From the NCBI GenBank assembly GCA_044336205.1, contig CP172318.1, positions 1 to 64,000 of the forward strand: a stretch of DNA of 64,000 bases, read 5' to 3'. The notes under the pieces were generated by a model, which saw only the letters and a list, made by a program, of their open reading frames with translations, made no database searches and was not told where the DNA came from. A program made the position numbers and the translations under genes. Shown one piece after another: positions 8,597 through 16,698 of the stretch. This stretch comes from Ruoffia sp044336205. Lineage in GTDB: Bacteria; Bacillota; Bacilli; Lactobacillales; Aerococcaceae. Positions within the stretch are counted from its first letter, which is position 1; the number at the start of each line of letters is the position of its first letter.

Positions 8597-9292
8597 TTAT
8601 TCAGCACTTTCTTCTGTTTTTTCATCAGTAGCTGTATCTGACTCTTCTGCAGCTTCAGCCTTATAAAATTCACTCTCTTCTAATGGAGCAAAGATAACTG
8701 CAGCCGCTTGGCGATCACCCGCATCACCAGTTGGTTGAGATTCATAGTCATCCGCTCCGGTATGGATGATTAAAGTTGTTCCATCTGTTGAATTCAATGT
8801 ATTTTCGCCTTCTGGATCAAGCGATACATCTGGGATTTCAATGGTTTCACTTACTTTACCGTCTGCACCCACAACTAAGTTAGGTAAGTCTCCGGCATGT
8901 GGTCCTGTCTCTGAGTTTGTCCCATGCTCGACATCAGTTGGGTTAAAGTGGCTTCCGGCATCCTCGAAAGTAGGGGCGGTTGCTAATCCTACTTCATGAA
9001 TATGCATTCCATATTCACCTTCTTCCAATCCTTCAAGTTCTAATTCTAAGGTAACTAAACCTTCTGCATCTTGTCTGAATGTCGCAGTACCTATGCTTTC
9101 TTCGTCTGAGTTAATTACTTCTGACTCCACTTCGAAAGCATATTCTTCAGTGACTTCAATTATTTCGCTTGTTTCTAGGCTTTCTTCGGTAGACGCTTCC
9201 TCCTCAGCCATAGCGTTCATGATGGAAGGGCTAAATGCTCCAAGTAACAATCCTGCACTTGTGAGTGATACTAATTTTTTGAAATTTTTCAT
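8597..9292 (-). CDS. Secreted Cu/Zn superoxide dismutase-like protein
   Basis: SodC-family protein, 231 residues, expected outside the membrane, converting superoxide to peroxide. Signal peptide with predicted cleavage at AMA-EE (about residue 30), then an acidic linker. The metal-site pattern is intact: HIHEVG (two Cu ligands), SHFNP (bridging His), EHG and GPHAGDLPN (Zn ligands including the Asp) and IIHTGADD (Cu ligand). The cysteines that form the family's usual disulfide are absent: HEVG is followed by LATAP, and the DAGDRQAAAVI block has no Cys. The C-terminus is Glu-rich. Good ribosome binding site AAAGGGAG. Cu/Zn SOD is uncommon in Lactobacillales; acquisition by transfer is possible (inference). 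Confidence 0.85.
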   Translation of the reverse strand: MKNFKKLVSLTSAGLLLGAFSPSIMNAMAEEEASTEESLETSEIIEVTEEYAFEVESEVINSDEESIGTATFRQDAEGLVTLELELEGLEEGEYGMHIHEVGLATAPTFEDAGSHFNPTDVEHGTNSETGPHAGDLPNLVVGADGKVSETIEIPDVSLDPEGENTLNSTDGTTLIIHTGADDYESQPTGDAGDRQAAAVIFAPLEESEFYKAEAAEESDTATDEKTEESAE

Positions 9293-9419
9293 GTTAATTA
9301 ATCTCCCTTTCTTTATGATATATTCATGGTATCATGCTGATTTTGCTGTGTCATACGATATACCTTATAAGTTGATTTACAATTTAACTACAAATATTAC
9401 TTGAGTATTATGATTAAGT

Positions 9420-9944
9420 TTAGGGAAGATGAATCTGCTCAATCATGAGTAGTTGGGTTTTAATATCTAAACCTCCAGAATAACCAGTTAAGCTACCGTT
9501 TTTACCAATGATTCGGTGACATGGAACGATGATAGAGATGGGGTTCTTTCCCACGGCTCCTCCCACGGCACGGACGGCTTTGGGATTGTTAATCTGTTGG
9601 GCTATATCACCATAAGTGGTTGTTTGGCCATAAGGTACTTTTAAGAGCTGATTCCAGACGGCTTGCTGAAAGCTTGTGCCATGATTTAGATCTAGTGGTA
9701 AGTCAAATACCTCTCTTTCACCGTGCATGTACTCTTCTAATTGTTCTTTGGCTTGTTTGAGCCAGTGTGTTTGATTATTATCCATTCCATTAGCTTCAAT
9801 GAGCTTATAATCTTTAAAGTAGTAGGATAGGGATGAAAAATTTTTGTCATCAGGACCTACATAAGCAAGCCCTTTTTCCGTAGCTATCAAAGTGTAAGTG
9901 CGATTGAGGAAAGAGACAAAAGTATAGTATAATATGCCAGTCAT
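9420..9944 (-). CDS. ogt: Methylated-DNA-protein-cysteine S-methyltransferase
   Basis: Suicide DNA-repair enzyme that moves the alkyl group from O6-alkylguanine to its own cysteine, 174 residues. The C-terminal domain shows the active-site motif IVPCHRII, a helix-turn-helix QQAVWNQLLKVPYGQTTTYGD and the invariant GYSGGLDIK segment. The N-terminal domain is the short RNase H-like part. Start set at ATG 9944, preceded by AAAGGAAA; an upstream in-frame ATG at 10007 has no ribosome binding site and adds a non-homologous extension. Divergent from rsmG. Confidence 0.9.
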   Translation of the reverse strand: MTGILYYTFVSFLNRTYTLIATEKGLAYVGPDDKNFSSLSYYFKDYKLIEANGMDNNQTHWLKQAKEQLEEYMHGEREVFDLPLDLNHGTSFQQAVWNQLLKVPYGQTTTYGDIAQQINNPKAVRAVGGAVGKNPISIIVPCHRIIGKNGSLTGYSGGLDIKTQLLMIEQIHLP

Positions 9945-10112
9945 TTGAATTTTCCTTTCTATAATATAAGCTATATTCAAACATCTTTGTATAAGATAGT
10001 TTATCATGGTGGCCGGTGATACTGTAGTAGAGTGAATAAGCGGAGAGATTAATTCATAATAATTGAATGAATGGATTGCATAGAAGGAATATTTAAGTTA
10101 AAGTATAGTTGG

Positions 10113-10136
10113 TGTGAAACAAATACATGTTTCACA
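10113..10136. promoter_or_regulatory. Dyad of two parS-like half-sites upstream of rsmG-parAB
   Basis: TGTGAAACA (10113-10121) and TGTTTCACA (10128-10136) are perfect inverted repeats around a 6-base centre. Each arm contains one half of the bacterial parS site (consensus TGTTTCACGTGAAACA), but in everted order. It lies 25 bp before the rsmG start. A normal parS does not occur elsewhere in the window. ParB binding is inference; it could also be an operator or a leader hairpin. Confidence 0.4.
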
Positions 10137-10160
10137 AGAAGGTATATAAAAGGAGAAGTT

Positions 10161-10880
10161 ATGACTGTCGAAGAATTTATTCAAGCGCTCGAAGCGAAGG
10201 GAATTTCGCTAACACAAAGACAAATCGACCAATTCGCAACTTACTATCAACTGTTAGTTGAATGGAATGAAAAAATCAACTTAACAGCTATTACAGAGAA
10301 GTCAGAAGTGTACTTAAAGCATTTCTATGACTCATTGATGCCATTATGGATGGCTTCTGATTATTTCACTGACCAAGCTAAGCTGATGGACGTAGGAGCT
10401 GGGGCTGGATTTCCAAGCTTTCCGATAAAAATCGTCCGCCCTGACTTAGAAATTACAATTGTAGATTCACTGAATAAGCGTATTAATTTCTTGAACTTAC
10501 TTTCAGAAGAGTTAGGCTTAGAGAAAGTCCAAGCAGTCCATGGACGAGCGGAAGAAGTAGGGCAAAATAAAGACTACCGTGGTCAATATGACTTAGTGAC
10601 AGCACGAGCAGTGGCTTCGTTGAATGTTCTAAGTGAGTTATGCTTACCAATGGTACAAAAAGGCGGTTACTTTGTTGCTCTGAAAGCTCAACGTGCAGAT
10701 GAGGAAATTCAACAAGCTCAAAAAGCTATTACGACTTTAGGGGCAAAGTTTGAAGAACAGATAAGTGAGAACCTGCCGGTAGAAGAGAGTGAACGTGAGA
10801 TTATAGTGATTAAGAAAACACTCGACACCCCTAAGAAATACCCACGGCGTCCAGGAATGCCAACAAAGAAACCATTATAG
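10161..10880 (+). CDS. rsmG: 16S rRNA (guanine-527 N7)-methyltransferase RsmG (GidB)
   Basis: Rossmann-fold SAM enzyme that methylates G527 in the 530 loop of 16S rRNA, 239 residues. SAM-binding motif LMDVGAGAGFP near residue 75, then EITIVDSLNKRINFL and the catalytic-region TARAVASL block. Start at ATG 10161 after AAAAGGAGAAG; a longer frame from 10071 lacks a ribosome binding site. It heads the origin-type cluster rsmG-parA-parB common in Firmicutes, 15 bp ahead of parA and probably co-transcribed with it. The C-terminus is lysine- and proline-rich, as in relatives. Confidence 0.95.
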   Translation: MTVEEFIQALEAKGISLTQRQIDQFATYYQLLVEWNEKINLTAITEKSEVYLKHFYDSLMPLWMASDYFTDQAKLMDVGAGAGFPSFPIKIVRPDLEITIVDSLNKRINFLNLLSEELGLEKVQAVHGRAEEVGQNKDYRGQYDLVTARAVASLNVLSELCLPMVQKGGYFVALKAQRADEEIQQAQKAITTLGAKFEEQISENLPVEESEREIIVIKKTLDTPKKYPRRPGMPTKKPL

Positions 10881-10895
10881 AAGGAGGAGACGCAT

Positions 10896-11660
10896 ATGAG
10901 TAAAACGATTGCGGTTGGTAATCAAAAGGGTGGAGTAGGTAAGACTACTACCACAGTAAACCTAGGTGCGGCTCTAGCTCGCTTAGGAAAGAAAGTATTG
11001 ATCATCGATTCGGATTCACAGGGGAATGCGACCAGTGGACTCGGAGTAGAGCGCAGTACTCAAGATGCGAGTCTCTATGAAGTGCTCGTGAATCAAGTGA
11101 AGATTCAAGATGTTATCGTTCAAACGAGTCAAGAAAATTTAGAGATTGTTCCTTCGAATATTCAACTTGCAGCTGCTGAGTTGGAATTAGTTAATATTGA
11201 GAATCGTGAATCAAAAATGAAAGAGGCCATTGCCCCGATTCGTCAAGATTACGATTATATACTGATTGATTGTCCACCGTCATTAGGTCAATTATCGGTT
11301 AATGCTTTTACAGCGAGTGATACAATCTTAATCCCAGTTCAAGCAGAATATTATGCCCTTGAAGGTTTAACCCAGTTATTGAATACGATTCGACTTGTTC
11401 AGAAAACTTATAACCGACAATTTCGTATTGAAGGGGTCTTAATTACAATGTTAGATGCCCGGACTAATTTGGGTTTTGAAGTCATGGAAGAAGTTCGTAA
11501 ATATTTCCATGAAAAAGTATATAACACAGTGATTCCTCGAAATATCCGTCTTTCAGAGGCACCTTCCTTTGGTCAATCTGTTATTGAATACGATCCAAAG
11601 TCGCGAGGTGCAGAAATGTACATTGAGCTCGCAAAGGAAGTGATAGCTAATGGCGAATAA
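10896..11660 (+). CDS. parA: Chromosome-partitioning ATPase ParA (Soj)
   Basis: 254-residue deviant-Walker ATPase that binds DNA as a dimer and works with ParB in chromosome segregation and initiation control. Deviant Walker A KGGVGKTT at about residue 10, IIDSDSQGNATSGLG, and Walker B YILIDCPPSLG. It has no long N-terminal DNA-binding extension, as in chromosomal Soj. Strong ribosome binding site AAGGAGGAG. Its 3' end overlaps parB by 11 bases, indicating coupled translation. Confidence 0.95.
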   Translation: MSKTIAVGNQKGGVGKTTTTVNLGAALARLGKKVLIIDSDSQGNATSGLGVERSTQDASLYEVLVNQVKIQDVIVQTSQENLEIVPSNIQLAAAELELVNIENRESKMKEAIAPIRQDYDYILIDCPPSLGQLSVNAFTASDTILIPVQAEYYALEGLTQLLNTIRLVQKTYNRQFRIEGVLITMLDARTNLGFEVMEEVRKYFHEKVYNTVIPRNIRLSEAPSFGQSVIEYDPKSRGAEMYIELAKEVIANGE

Positions 11661-12555
11661 TAAGCAACGCAAACGTGGTGGATTAGGCCGCGGGATGGAT
11701 GCTTTATTCTCAATGTCTTTTGAAGAGACACCAGGTGAGAATGAGATTGTGGAAGAGATTTCCTTAGATCAAATACGTGCTAACCCTTACCAACCACGTA
11801 AGAAATTCAATGAAACAGCTTTGAATGAATTGGCTGAATCAATTAAACAAACTGGTGTGTTCCAGCCTGTTATATTAAGACAATCTACCGTTAAGGGTTA
11901 TGAATTAATTGCTGGAGAGCGACGTGTTCGTGCAAGTCGTATGGCTGGAAAGACAACGATACCAGCAATTGTTCGTAATTTAGATGAAGAACAGATGATT
12001 GAAATTGCTGTCGTGGAGAACTTACAACGTGAAGATTTAAGTCCATTGGAAGAGGCAGAAGCTTATAATATCTTAATGGATAAGTTAGACTTGACCCAAG
12101 CTCAAGTAGCCGAACGCATTGGTAAGAGTCGCCCATATATTGCTAATTACTTGCGGTTATTATCATTACCTGAAGAGATTAAAAGTCTTGTTGGTACAGA
12201 GTTGTCTATGGGGCAAGCCCGTACGATTCTAGGTTTAAAGGATAAGCAATTAATGGTTGAGCTCGCTCATCGTGTTATTGAAGAAGGTATGACTGTTCGT
12301 CAATTAGAAGAATGGGTACAGGCGGCTAATGAGAAGGACTCACAATCAGAGGTTGAAGATGAAGAAGCGAACCAAGATGCGCCAGTAACTGCTAAAAAGC
12401 CAAGGCATTATCTAGCGATTGAACAACAGATGCAAGATTACTTCGGGACGAAGACGATCATCAATCAACGCGGTGAACGTGGGAAGATTGAGATTGAATT
12501 TCTGTCAGAGTCAGACCTGATTCGAATTATTGACTTGCTGAATATACAATTGTAA
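11650..12555 (+). CDS. parB: Chromosome-partitioning protein ParB (Spo0J)
   Basis: 301-residue CTP-dependent DNA clamp that loads at parS. The N-terminal CTPase domain contains GERRVRASRMAG (the conserved GERRxRA box) and EENLQREDLSPLEEA-type partner residues (VVENLQREDLSPLEEA). A central helix-turn-helix (TQAQVAERIGKSRPYIANYLR) reads parS, and a C-terminal dimerisation domain follows an acidic linker (about 235-250). Start ATG 11650 lies inside parA. Length and motifs are normal for the family. Confidence 0.95.
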   Translation: MANNKQRKRGGLGRGMDALFSMSFEETPGENEIVEEISLDQIRANPYQPRKKFNETALNELAESIKQTGVFQPVILRQSTVKGYELIAGERRVRASRMAGKTTIPAIVRNLDEEQMIEIAVVENLQREDLSPLEEAEAYNILMDKLDLTQAQVAERIGKSRPYIANYLRLLSLPEEIKSLVGTELSMGQARTILGLKDKQLMVELAHRVIEEGMTVRQLEEWVQAANEKDSQSEVEDEEANQDAPVTAKKPRHYLAIEQQMQDYFGTKTIINQRGERGKIEIEFLSESDLIRIIDLLNIQL

Positions 12556-12567
12556 GGAGAGTATGAG

Positions 12568-12771
12568 ATGAATCGAAAAGAATTTGATAAACTCGATATT
12601 GTTGAGATGAAAAAACCTCATGCGTGCCAAACCAATCGTTGGCAAATTATTCGAATGGGGATGGATATCCGCATTCGTTGTATGAATTGTAATCACATTG
12701 TGACGATGACACGTCGTGATTTTGAGAAGAAAATGAAGAAAGTGCTTGTCAAAGCAGAAACAAACGAATAA
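12568..12771 (+). CDS. DUF951 family small protein
   Basis: 67 residues. Matches the DUF951 (YyzM-like) pattern: IVEMKKPHAC, a basic MDIRIRCMNCNHIVTM segment and a basic tail. The CxxC of RCMNC and the single Cys of PHAC could bind a metal (inference). The function is unknown, but the gene is habitually placed between parB and ychF in Lactobacillales, as here. Ribosome binding site AAGGAGAG; 12 bp after parB, so in the same operon. Confidence 0.9.
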   Translation: MNRKEFDKLDIVEMKKPHACQTNRWQIIRMGMDIRIRCMNCNHIVTMTRRDFEKKMKKVLVKAETNE

Positions 12772-12802
12772 ATAAACTGAAATTTAGAAAGAGAGTGACT
12801 TT

Positions 12803-13903
12803 ATGGCTTTAACAGCTGGAATCGTAGGTTTACCAAACGTAGGTAAATCGACACTTTTTAACGCAATTACTAAGGCGGGAGTAGAAGCTGCCAACTATCC
12901 GTTCGCAACGATTGACCCAAACGTAGGGGTTGTTGAGGTACCGGATTCGCGATTAGAAGATATTACGGAAGTAGTTAAACCCAAGAAGACTGTTCCAACG
13001 ACTTTTGAATTTACTGATATTGCTGGAATTGTTAAAGGAGCAAGTAAAGGTGAAGGATTAGGAAACAAATTCTTAAGTAATATTCGCGAAGTAGACGCTA
13101 TCTGTCATGTGGTACGTTGTTTTGAAGATGAGAATATTACTCACGTTGACGGTACTGTAGATCCGATTGCGGATATTGAAACGATTAACCTTGAATTAAT
13201 CTTAGCTGATTTAGAATCAATTGAGAAACGTATTACACGTGTTGCTAAGATGGCACGAATTAAAGATAAGGATGCAATGGCTGAGTTAGCAGTTTTAGAA
13301 CGCGTGAAAGAAGCCTTAGAACATAACCAGTTAGCGAACTCACTTGAGTTTACTAAAGAAGAGTTACCAATTCTTAAGAGCTTATTCCTCTTAACAGCCA
13401 AAGACATGTTATATGTTGCTAATATTGGTGAAGATGAGGTAAGTGATCCAAGTTCGAACCCACACTTAGCAAAAGTAATTGAACTTGCAGCAGCTCAAGG
13501 AGCTGAAGTCGTTCCTGTATGTGCAAGCCTCGAAGAGGAAATTGCTATCTTAGACGATGAAGAAAAAGCTATCTTCTTAGAAGACTTTGGACTAGAAGAG
13601 TCTGGTTTAGACCGTTTAATTCAGAAAGCTTATACCTTACTTGGTTTAGGTACTTACTTTACTGCTGGTGAGCAAGAAGTGCGTGCTTGGACCTTTAAGA
13701 AAGGGATGAAAGCACCTCAAGCCGCCGGCGTTATCCATAGTGACTTCGAGCGAGGATTTATCCGTGCTGAGACAGTTTCTTACGACCACCTGATGGAAGC
13801 AGGTAGTATGGCTCGTGCCAGAGAGCTCGGTTACTACCGTTCAGAAGGTAAGGAATATGTCGTTCAAGACGGCGATATTATGCTGTTTAGATTCAATGTT
13901 TAG
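12803..13903 (+). CDS. ychF: Ribosome-binding ATPase YchF (OLA1/Obg family)
   Basis: 366-residue P-loop NTPase that prefers ATP and associates with ribosomes. G1 motif GLPNVGKST, switch II DIAGIVKGASKGEGLGNKF, a coiled-coil insertion (about 125-175, rich in charged residues) and a C-terminal TGS-like domain with the FKKGMKAPQAAGVIHSDFE segment. Ribosome binding site AAAGAGAG. It continues the parB-DUF951 gene order with a 31 bp gap. Confidence 0.96.
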   Translation: MALTAGIVGLPNVGKSTLFNAITKAGVEAANYPFATIDPNVGVVEVPDSRLEDITEVVKPKKTVPTTFEFTDIAGIVKGASKGEGLGNKFLSNIREVDAICHVVRCFEDENITHVDGTVDPIADIETINLELILADLESIEKRITRVAKMARIKDKDAMAELAVLERVKEALEHNQLANSLEFTKEELPILKSLFLLTAKDMLYVANIGEDEVSDPSSNPHLAKVIELAAAQGAEVVPVCASLEEEIAILDDEEKAIFLEDFGLEESGLDRLIQKAYTLLGLGTYFTAGEQEVRAWTFKKGMKAPQAAGVIHSDFERGFIRAETVSYDHLMEAGSMARARELGYYRSEGKEYVVQDGDIMLFRFNV

Positions 13904-13927
13904 AAGCGGAGTAGAGAGGTGACAATT

Positions 13928-14725
13928 ATGTCAGAAGATAAGAAAAATGAGTTAGAAGAATTAGACGTTCAACCCACTGAAGAAGTGGAAAAACCAGAGA
14001 CTGACGAAGTGGAAAACGTCGAAGCAACCGAACCGATTATTGAAGAAGAGAAGGTTATGGCGGGTGTAAGTCGTAGCCAGTTTGAACGCTTAACAAATAA
14101 GAATAAGCAGTTTATGGTTAATGTTGATAAGCAGTTATCTAGTCAATTGCATTACGAAGTTCAAGAACGAGTGTATGCTGAGATGATAGAGACTTTAATT
14201 AATGGCCAAGCAACAAGTCAAACAGCGCGTCAAATCTATGGAACACCAACTGAAACGGTCCAAGTCATCTTAGAACAAGAATTCCCCGATCCAGCTAAAC
14301 AACCTGTAGAGAAATCTCCAGACTGGCAAATTGCTGTAGATGGTGGGTTAGTTTTAGGATCTCTATTCACTTTCATTACGGGATTATCCATGATGAATGC
14401 AGAAGAAGGAGCTTCGACGGCCTTTATGGGATTAACCACTTTAATTATCAATTATTTAGTTGCTGGGGTTGCGATGTTAATAACATCTAAAGTAATGCCA
14501 GACCTTGACGCACCTAAAGGAGAGCGTCGCTTATGGCGTTACTTCGGGGTATCGATTCTAGCTATGTTTGGTTGGTTCTTAATTGTCAGCATGAGTGCGG
14601 TATTAATACCAAGTGTTCTTAACCCTACGTTCACACCAATGACCTATATGATTATTGCGGCGGTTACTTTTGGGGCACGATACTTATTCAAACGACACTA
14701 TAATATTCAAGGTGGCGTATTCTAA
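13928..14725 (+). CDS. DUF1129 family membrane protein
   Basis: 265 residues. A very acidic N-terminus (about 1-45) is followed by a soluble helical region (RSQFERLTNKNKQFM..., LINGQATSQTARQIYG) and four hydrophobic segments (about 130-150, 158-182, 198-222, 232-252) ending in a basic RYLFKRHY tail. This is the DUF1129 layout; function unknown. Start at ATG 13928, eight bases after AGAGAGG, rather than the GTG at 13919 that overlaps the ribosome binding site. Last gene of the ychF unit, followed by a strong terminator. Confidence 0.85.
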   Translation: MSEDKKNELEELDVQPTEEVEKPETDEVENVEATEPIIEEEKVMAGVSRSQFERLTNKNKQFMVNVDKQLSSQLHYEVQERVYAEMIETLINGQATSQTARQIYGTPTETVQVILEQEFPDPAKQPVEKSPDWQIAVDGGLVLGSLFTFITGLSMMNAEEGASTAFMGLTTLIINYLVAGVAMLITSKVMPDLDAPKGERRLWRYFGVSILAMFGWFLIVSMSAVLIPSVLNPTFTPMTYMIIAAVTFGARYLFKRHYNIQGGVF

Positions 14726-14736
14726 TTATAAAACTT

Positions 14737-14768
14737 ACCAATCAAGTTTAACTTGGTTGGTTTTTTTG
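14737..14768 (+). terminator. Terminator of the parB-ychF-DUF1129 unit
   Basis: ACCAA.CAAGTT pairs with AACTTGGTTGGT, followed by T7. Confidence 0.88.
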
Positions 14769-14779
14769 AAAGATTGAAC

Positions 14780-14795
14780 AAATACACGAACATTA
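14780..14795 (+). promoter_or_regulatory. PurR-type box upstream of guaB
   Basis: AAATACACGAACATTA matches the Firmicutes PurBox core (ACACGAACATT in Bacillus, CCGAACWWT in Lactococcus). It sits about 100 bp before guaB. A related copy precedes pbuX. No purine riboswitch core is visible here. Binding by PurR is inferred. Confidence 0.55.
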
Positions 14796-14897
14796 ATAAT
14801 TTTTAATTTGGAATAGTTTGTTTTTCTATTGAAGCTTTTATTGATAAGTGTTAACTTAGTAAAAATATCTAAAGCCAAATTTTATAGGAGGATTTGA

Positions 14898-16373
14898 ATG
14901 AATTCATGGAACACTAAATTTCAACGCGAAGGTTATACTTTTGATGATGTGATCTTAATACCAGCGGAAAGTCACGTATTGCCTAACGATGTAGACTTAT
15001 CAGTAGAATTAGCGCCAAATCTTAAATTAAATATACCAATCCTATCTGCAAGTATGGATACAGTAACTGAATCTGAGATGGCGATCGCAATGGCTCGTCA
15101 AGGTGGATTAGGTGTTATTCACAAGAACATGTCCATTGAGCGTCAAGCTGAAGAAGTACGTCGAGTGAAACTTTCTGAAAATGGTGTGATTAAAGATGTT
15201 TTCTACTTAACTCCTGGTCATCTTGTTCAAGATGCAGAAGATTTGATGAAAAGAAACAATATTAGTAGTGTCTTAATTGTTAAATCAGAAGATGACTTAA
15301 CTTTAGTAGGTATTATTACTAATCGTGACACACGCTTTATTGCAGATCTTAATGTGGAAATCTCAACGGTTATGAACGATGAAACATTGGTTACTTCACC
15401 AATGGGTACTTCATTAGAAGAAGCGGAGAACATCTTATTTAACAATCGTATTGAGAAATTACCTCTAGTTGATGAAAATGGCCACCTAGCTGGATTAATC
15501 ACAATGAAAGACATTCAAAAATTAGTTGAATTCCCTAATGCAGCCAAAGACGAACATGGTCGATTAATCGTTGCGGCTGCGATTGGTGTAACAAGTGATA
15601 CTTTTGAACGAGCGGAAGCTTTAATTAATGAACAAGTTGACGCGATTGTGGTGGATACAGCTCACGGTCATAGTGAAGGTGTCATCCGTAAAATCAAAGA
15701 AATCCGTGACACATTCCCAGATGTAACAATTATTGCAGGTAACGTCGCAACCGCTGAAGGAACGCGTGCTTTATTCGAAGTAGGAGTTGACGTTGTAAAA
15801 GTTGGGATTGGACCAGGTTCAATCTGTACAACTCGTGTTGTAGCTGGGGTTGGAGTACCTCAACTTACTGCTATCTATGACGCAGCAACTGCCGCTCGTG
15901 AATATGGTAAAACAATTATTGCGGATGGTGGAATTAAGTATTCAGGAGACATTGTTAAAGCCATTGCCGCTGGTGGAAATACTGTGATGCTAGGAAGTAT
16001 GTTAGCTGGTACAGATGAGTCACCTGGTGAATTTGAAATTTTCCAAGGCCGTCGCTACAAAACTTACCGTGGTATGGGAAGTTTAGCTGCTATGGAAAAA
16101 GGCTCAAGCGACCGTTACTTCCAATCTAAGAATGAAGCTAATAAGTTAGTTCCAGAAGGTATCGAGGGTCGTGTAGCTTACAAAGGAAGTATTCAAGACA
16201 TCATCTTCCAAATGATTGGTGGAATCCGCGCAGGAATGGGTTACACAGGATCAGCTAATATCAAAGAATTACGTGAAGAAGCTCAATTTATCCGTATGAG
16301 TGGTGCAGGTTTAATCGAATCTCACCCACACGATGTGAATATTACTAAAGAAGCACCTAATTACTCACGCTAA
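14898..16373 (+). CDS. guaB: Inosine-5'-monophosphate dehydrogenase
   Basis: 491-residue enzyme oxidising IMP to XMP with NAD+, the committed step of GMP synthesis. A TIM barrel is interrupted by two CBS domains (about 95-215; VLIVKSEDDLTLVGIITNRD and LPLVDENGHLAGLITMKDI). The catalytic loop GIGPGSICTTR carries the active Cys, and the mobile flap region RYFQSKNEANKLVPEGIEGRV is complete. Ribosome binding site TAGGAGGA. Monocistronic, between two terminators. Confidence 0.97.
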   Translation: MNSWNTKFQREGYTFDDVILIPAESHVLPNDVDLSVELAPNLKLNIPILSASMDTVTESEMAIAMARQGGLGVIHKNMSIERQAEEVRRVKLSENGVIKDVFYLTPGHLVQDAEDLMKRNNISSVLIVKSEDDLTLVGIITNRDTRFIADLNVEISTVMNDETLVTSPMGTSLEEAENILFNNRIEKLPLVDENGHLAGLITMKDIQKLVEFPNAAKDEHGRLIVAAAIGVTSDTFERAEALINEQVDAIVVDTAHGHSEGVIRKIKEIRDTFPDVTIIAGNVATAEGTRALFEVGVDVVKVGIGPGSICTTRVVAGVGVPQLTAIYDAATAAREYGKTIIADGGIKYSGDIVKAIAAGGNTVMLGSMLAGTDESPGEFEIFQGRRYKTYRGMGSLAAMEKGSSDRYFQSKNEANKLVPEGIEGRVAYKGSIQDIIFQMIGGIRAGMGYTGSANIKELREEAQFIRMSGAGLIESHPHDVNITKEAPNYSR

Positions 16374-16387
16374 TAATTAATGAATAT

Positions 16388-16422
16388 AAACACAGATTGA
16401 ATTTTCAATCTGTGTTTTTTTG
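16388..16422 (+). terminator. guaB terminator
   Basis: AACACAGATTGAA / TTCAATCTGTGTT stem followed by a T-run. Confidence 0.9.
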
Positions 16423-16522
16423 TTGGTTGGCCGTTGGACTGGTGATTTTAGTCTTAAGTTGGATAGTTCGTTTGTATTCAATATTTCTAAGGCGGAAGTA
16501 ATTAATAATAACGTCATTCTTT

Positions 16523-16548
16523 TGTCATTTTCTTGTAAATATTGTCAT
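16523..16548 (+). promoter_or_regulatory. WalR-like direct repeats upstream of the LysM gene
   Basis: TGTCAT, five bases, TGTAAA, three bases, TGTCAT. The first pair has the TGTWAH-N5-TGTWAH spacing of WalR boxes but with C for W in one half. The downstream gene is a cell-wall protein, a typical WalR target. The remaining sequence from 16426 to 16698 shows no other feature. Confidence 0.3.
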
Positions 16549-16698
16549 AAAATGAATAATCAACTAATAAATGGTGAAGATACTTAGGTGTTTCCATGAA
16601 TGTAAGTGATTATCTAGAGAGAGTTGCTAATTAGTGTTATAATTAAATTGAAGATAAGAAAGTGACTTTAAAGTTTCATTTTAGAAAGGATGAGCGTG

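Noticed and set aside
8766..9404. Plus-strand ORFs opposite the SOD gene
   Set aside because: Shadow frames of the minus-strand SodC-like gene, which has motifs, signal peptide and ribosome binding site.
10113..10136. Rex (redox) operator
   Set aside because: The arms TGTGAAA/TTTCACA resemble Rex half-sites, but the centre is about six bases too long for a Rex box.
14780..14897. Purine riboswitch before guaB, and likewise before pbuX
   Set aside because: None of the conserved core blocks of the purine aptamer could be found in either leader.
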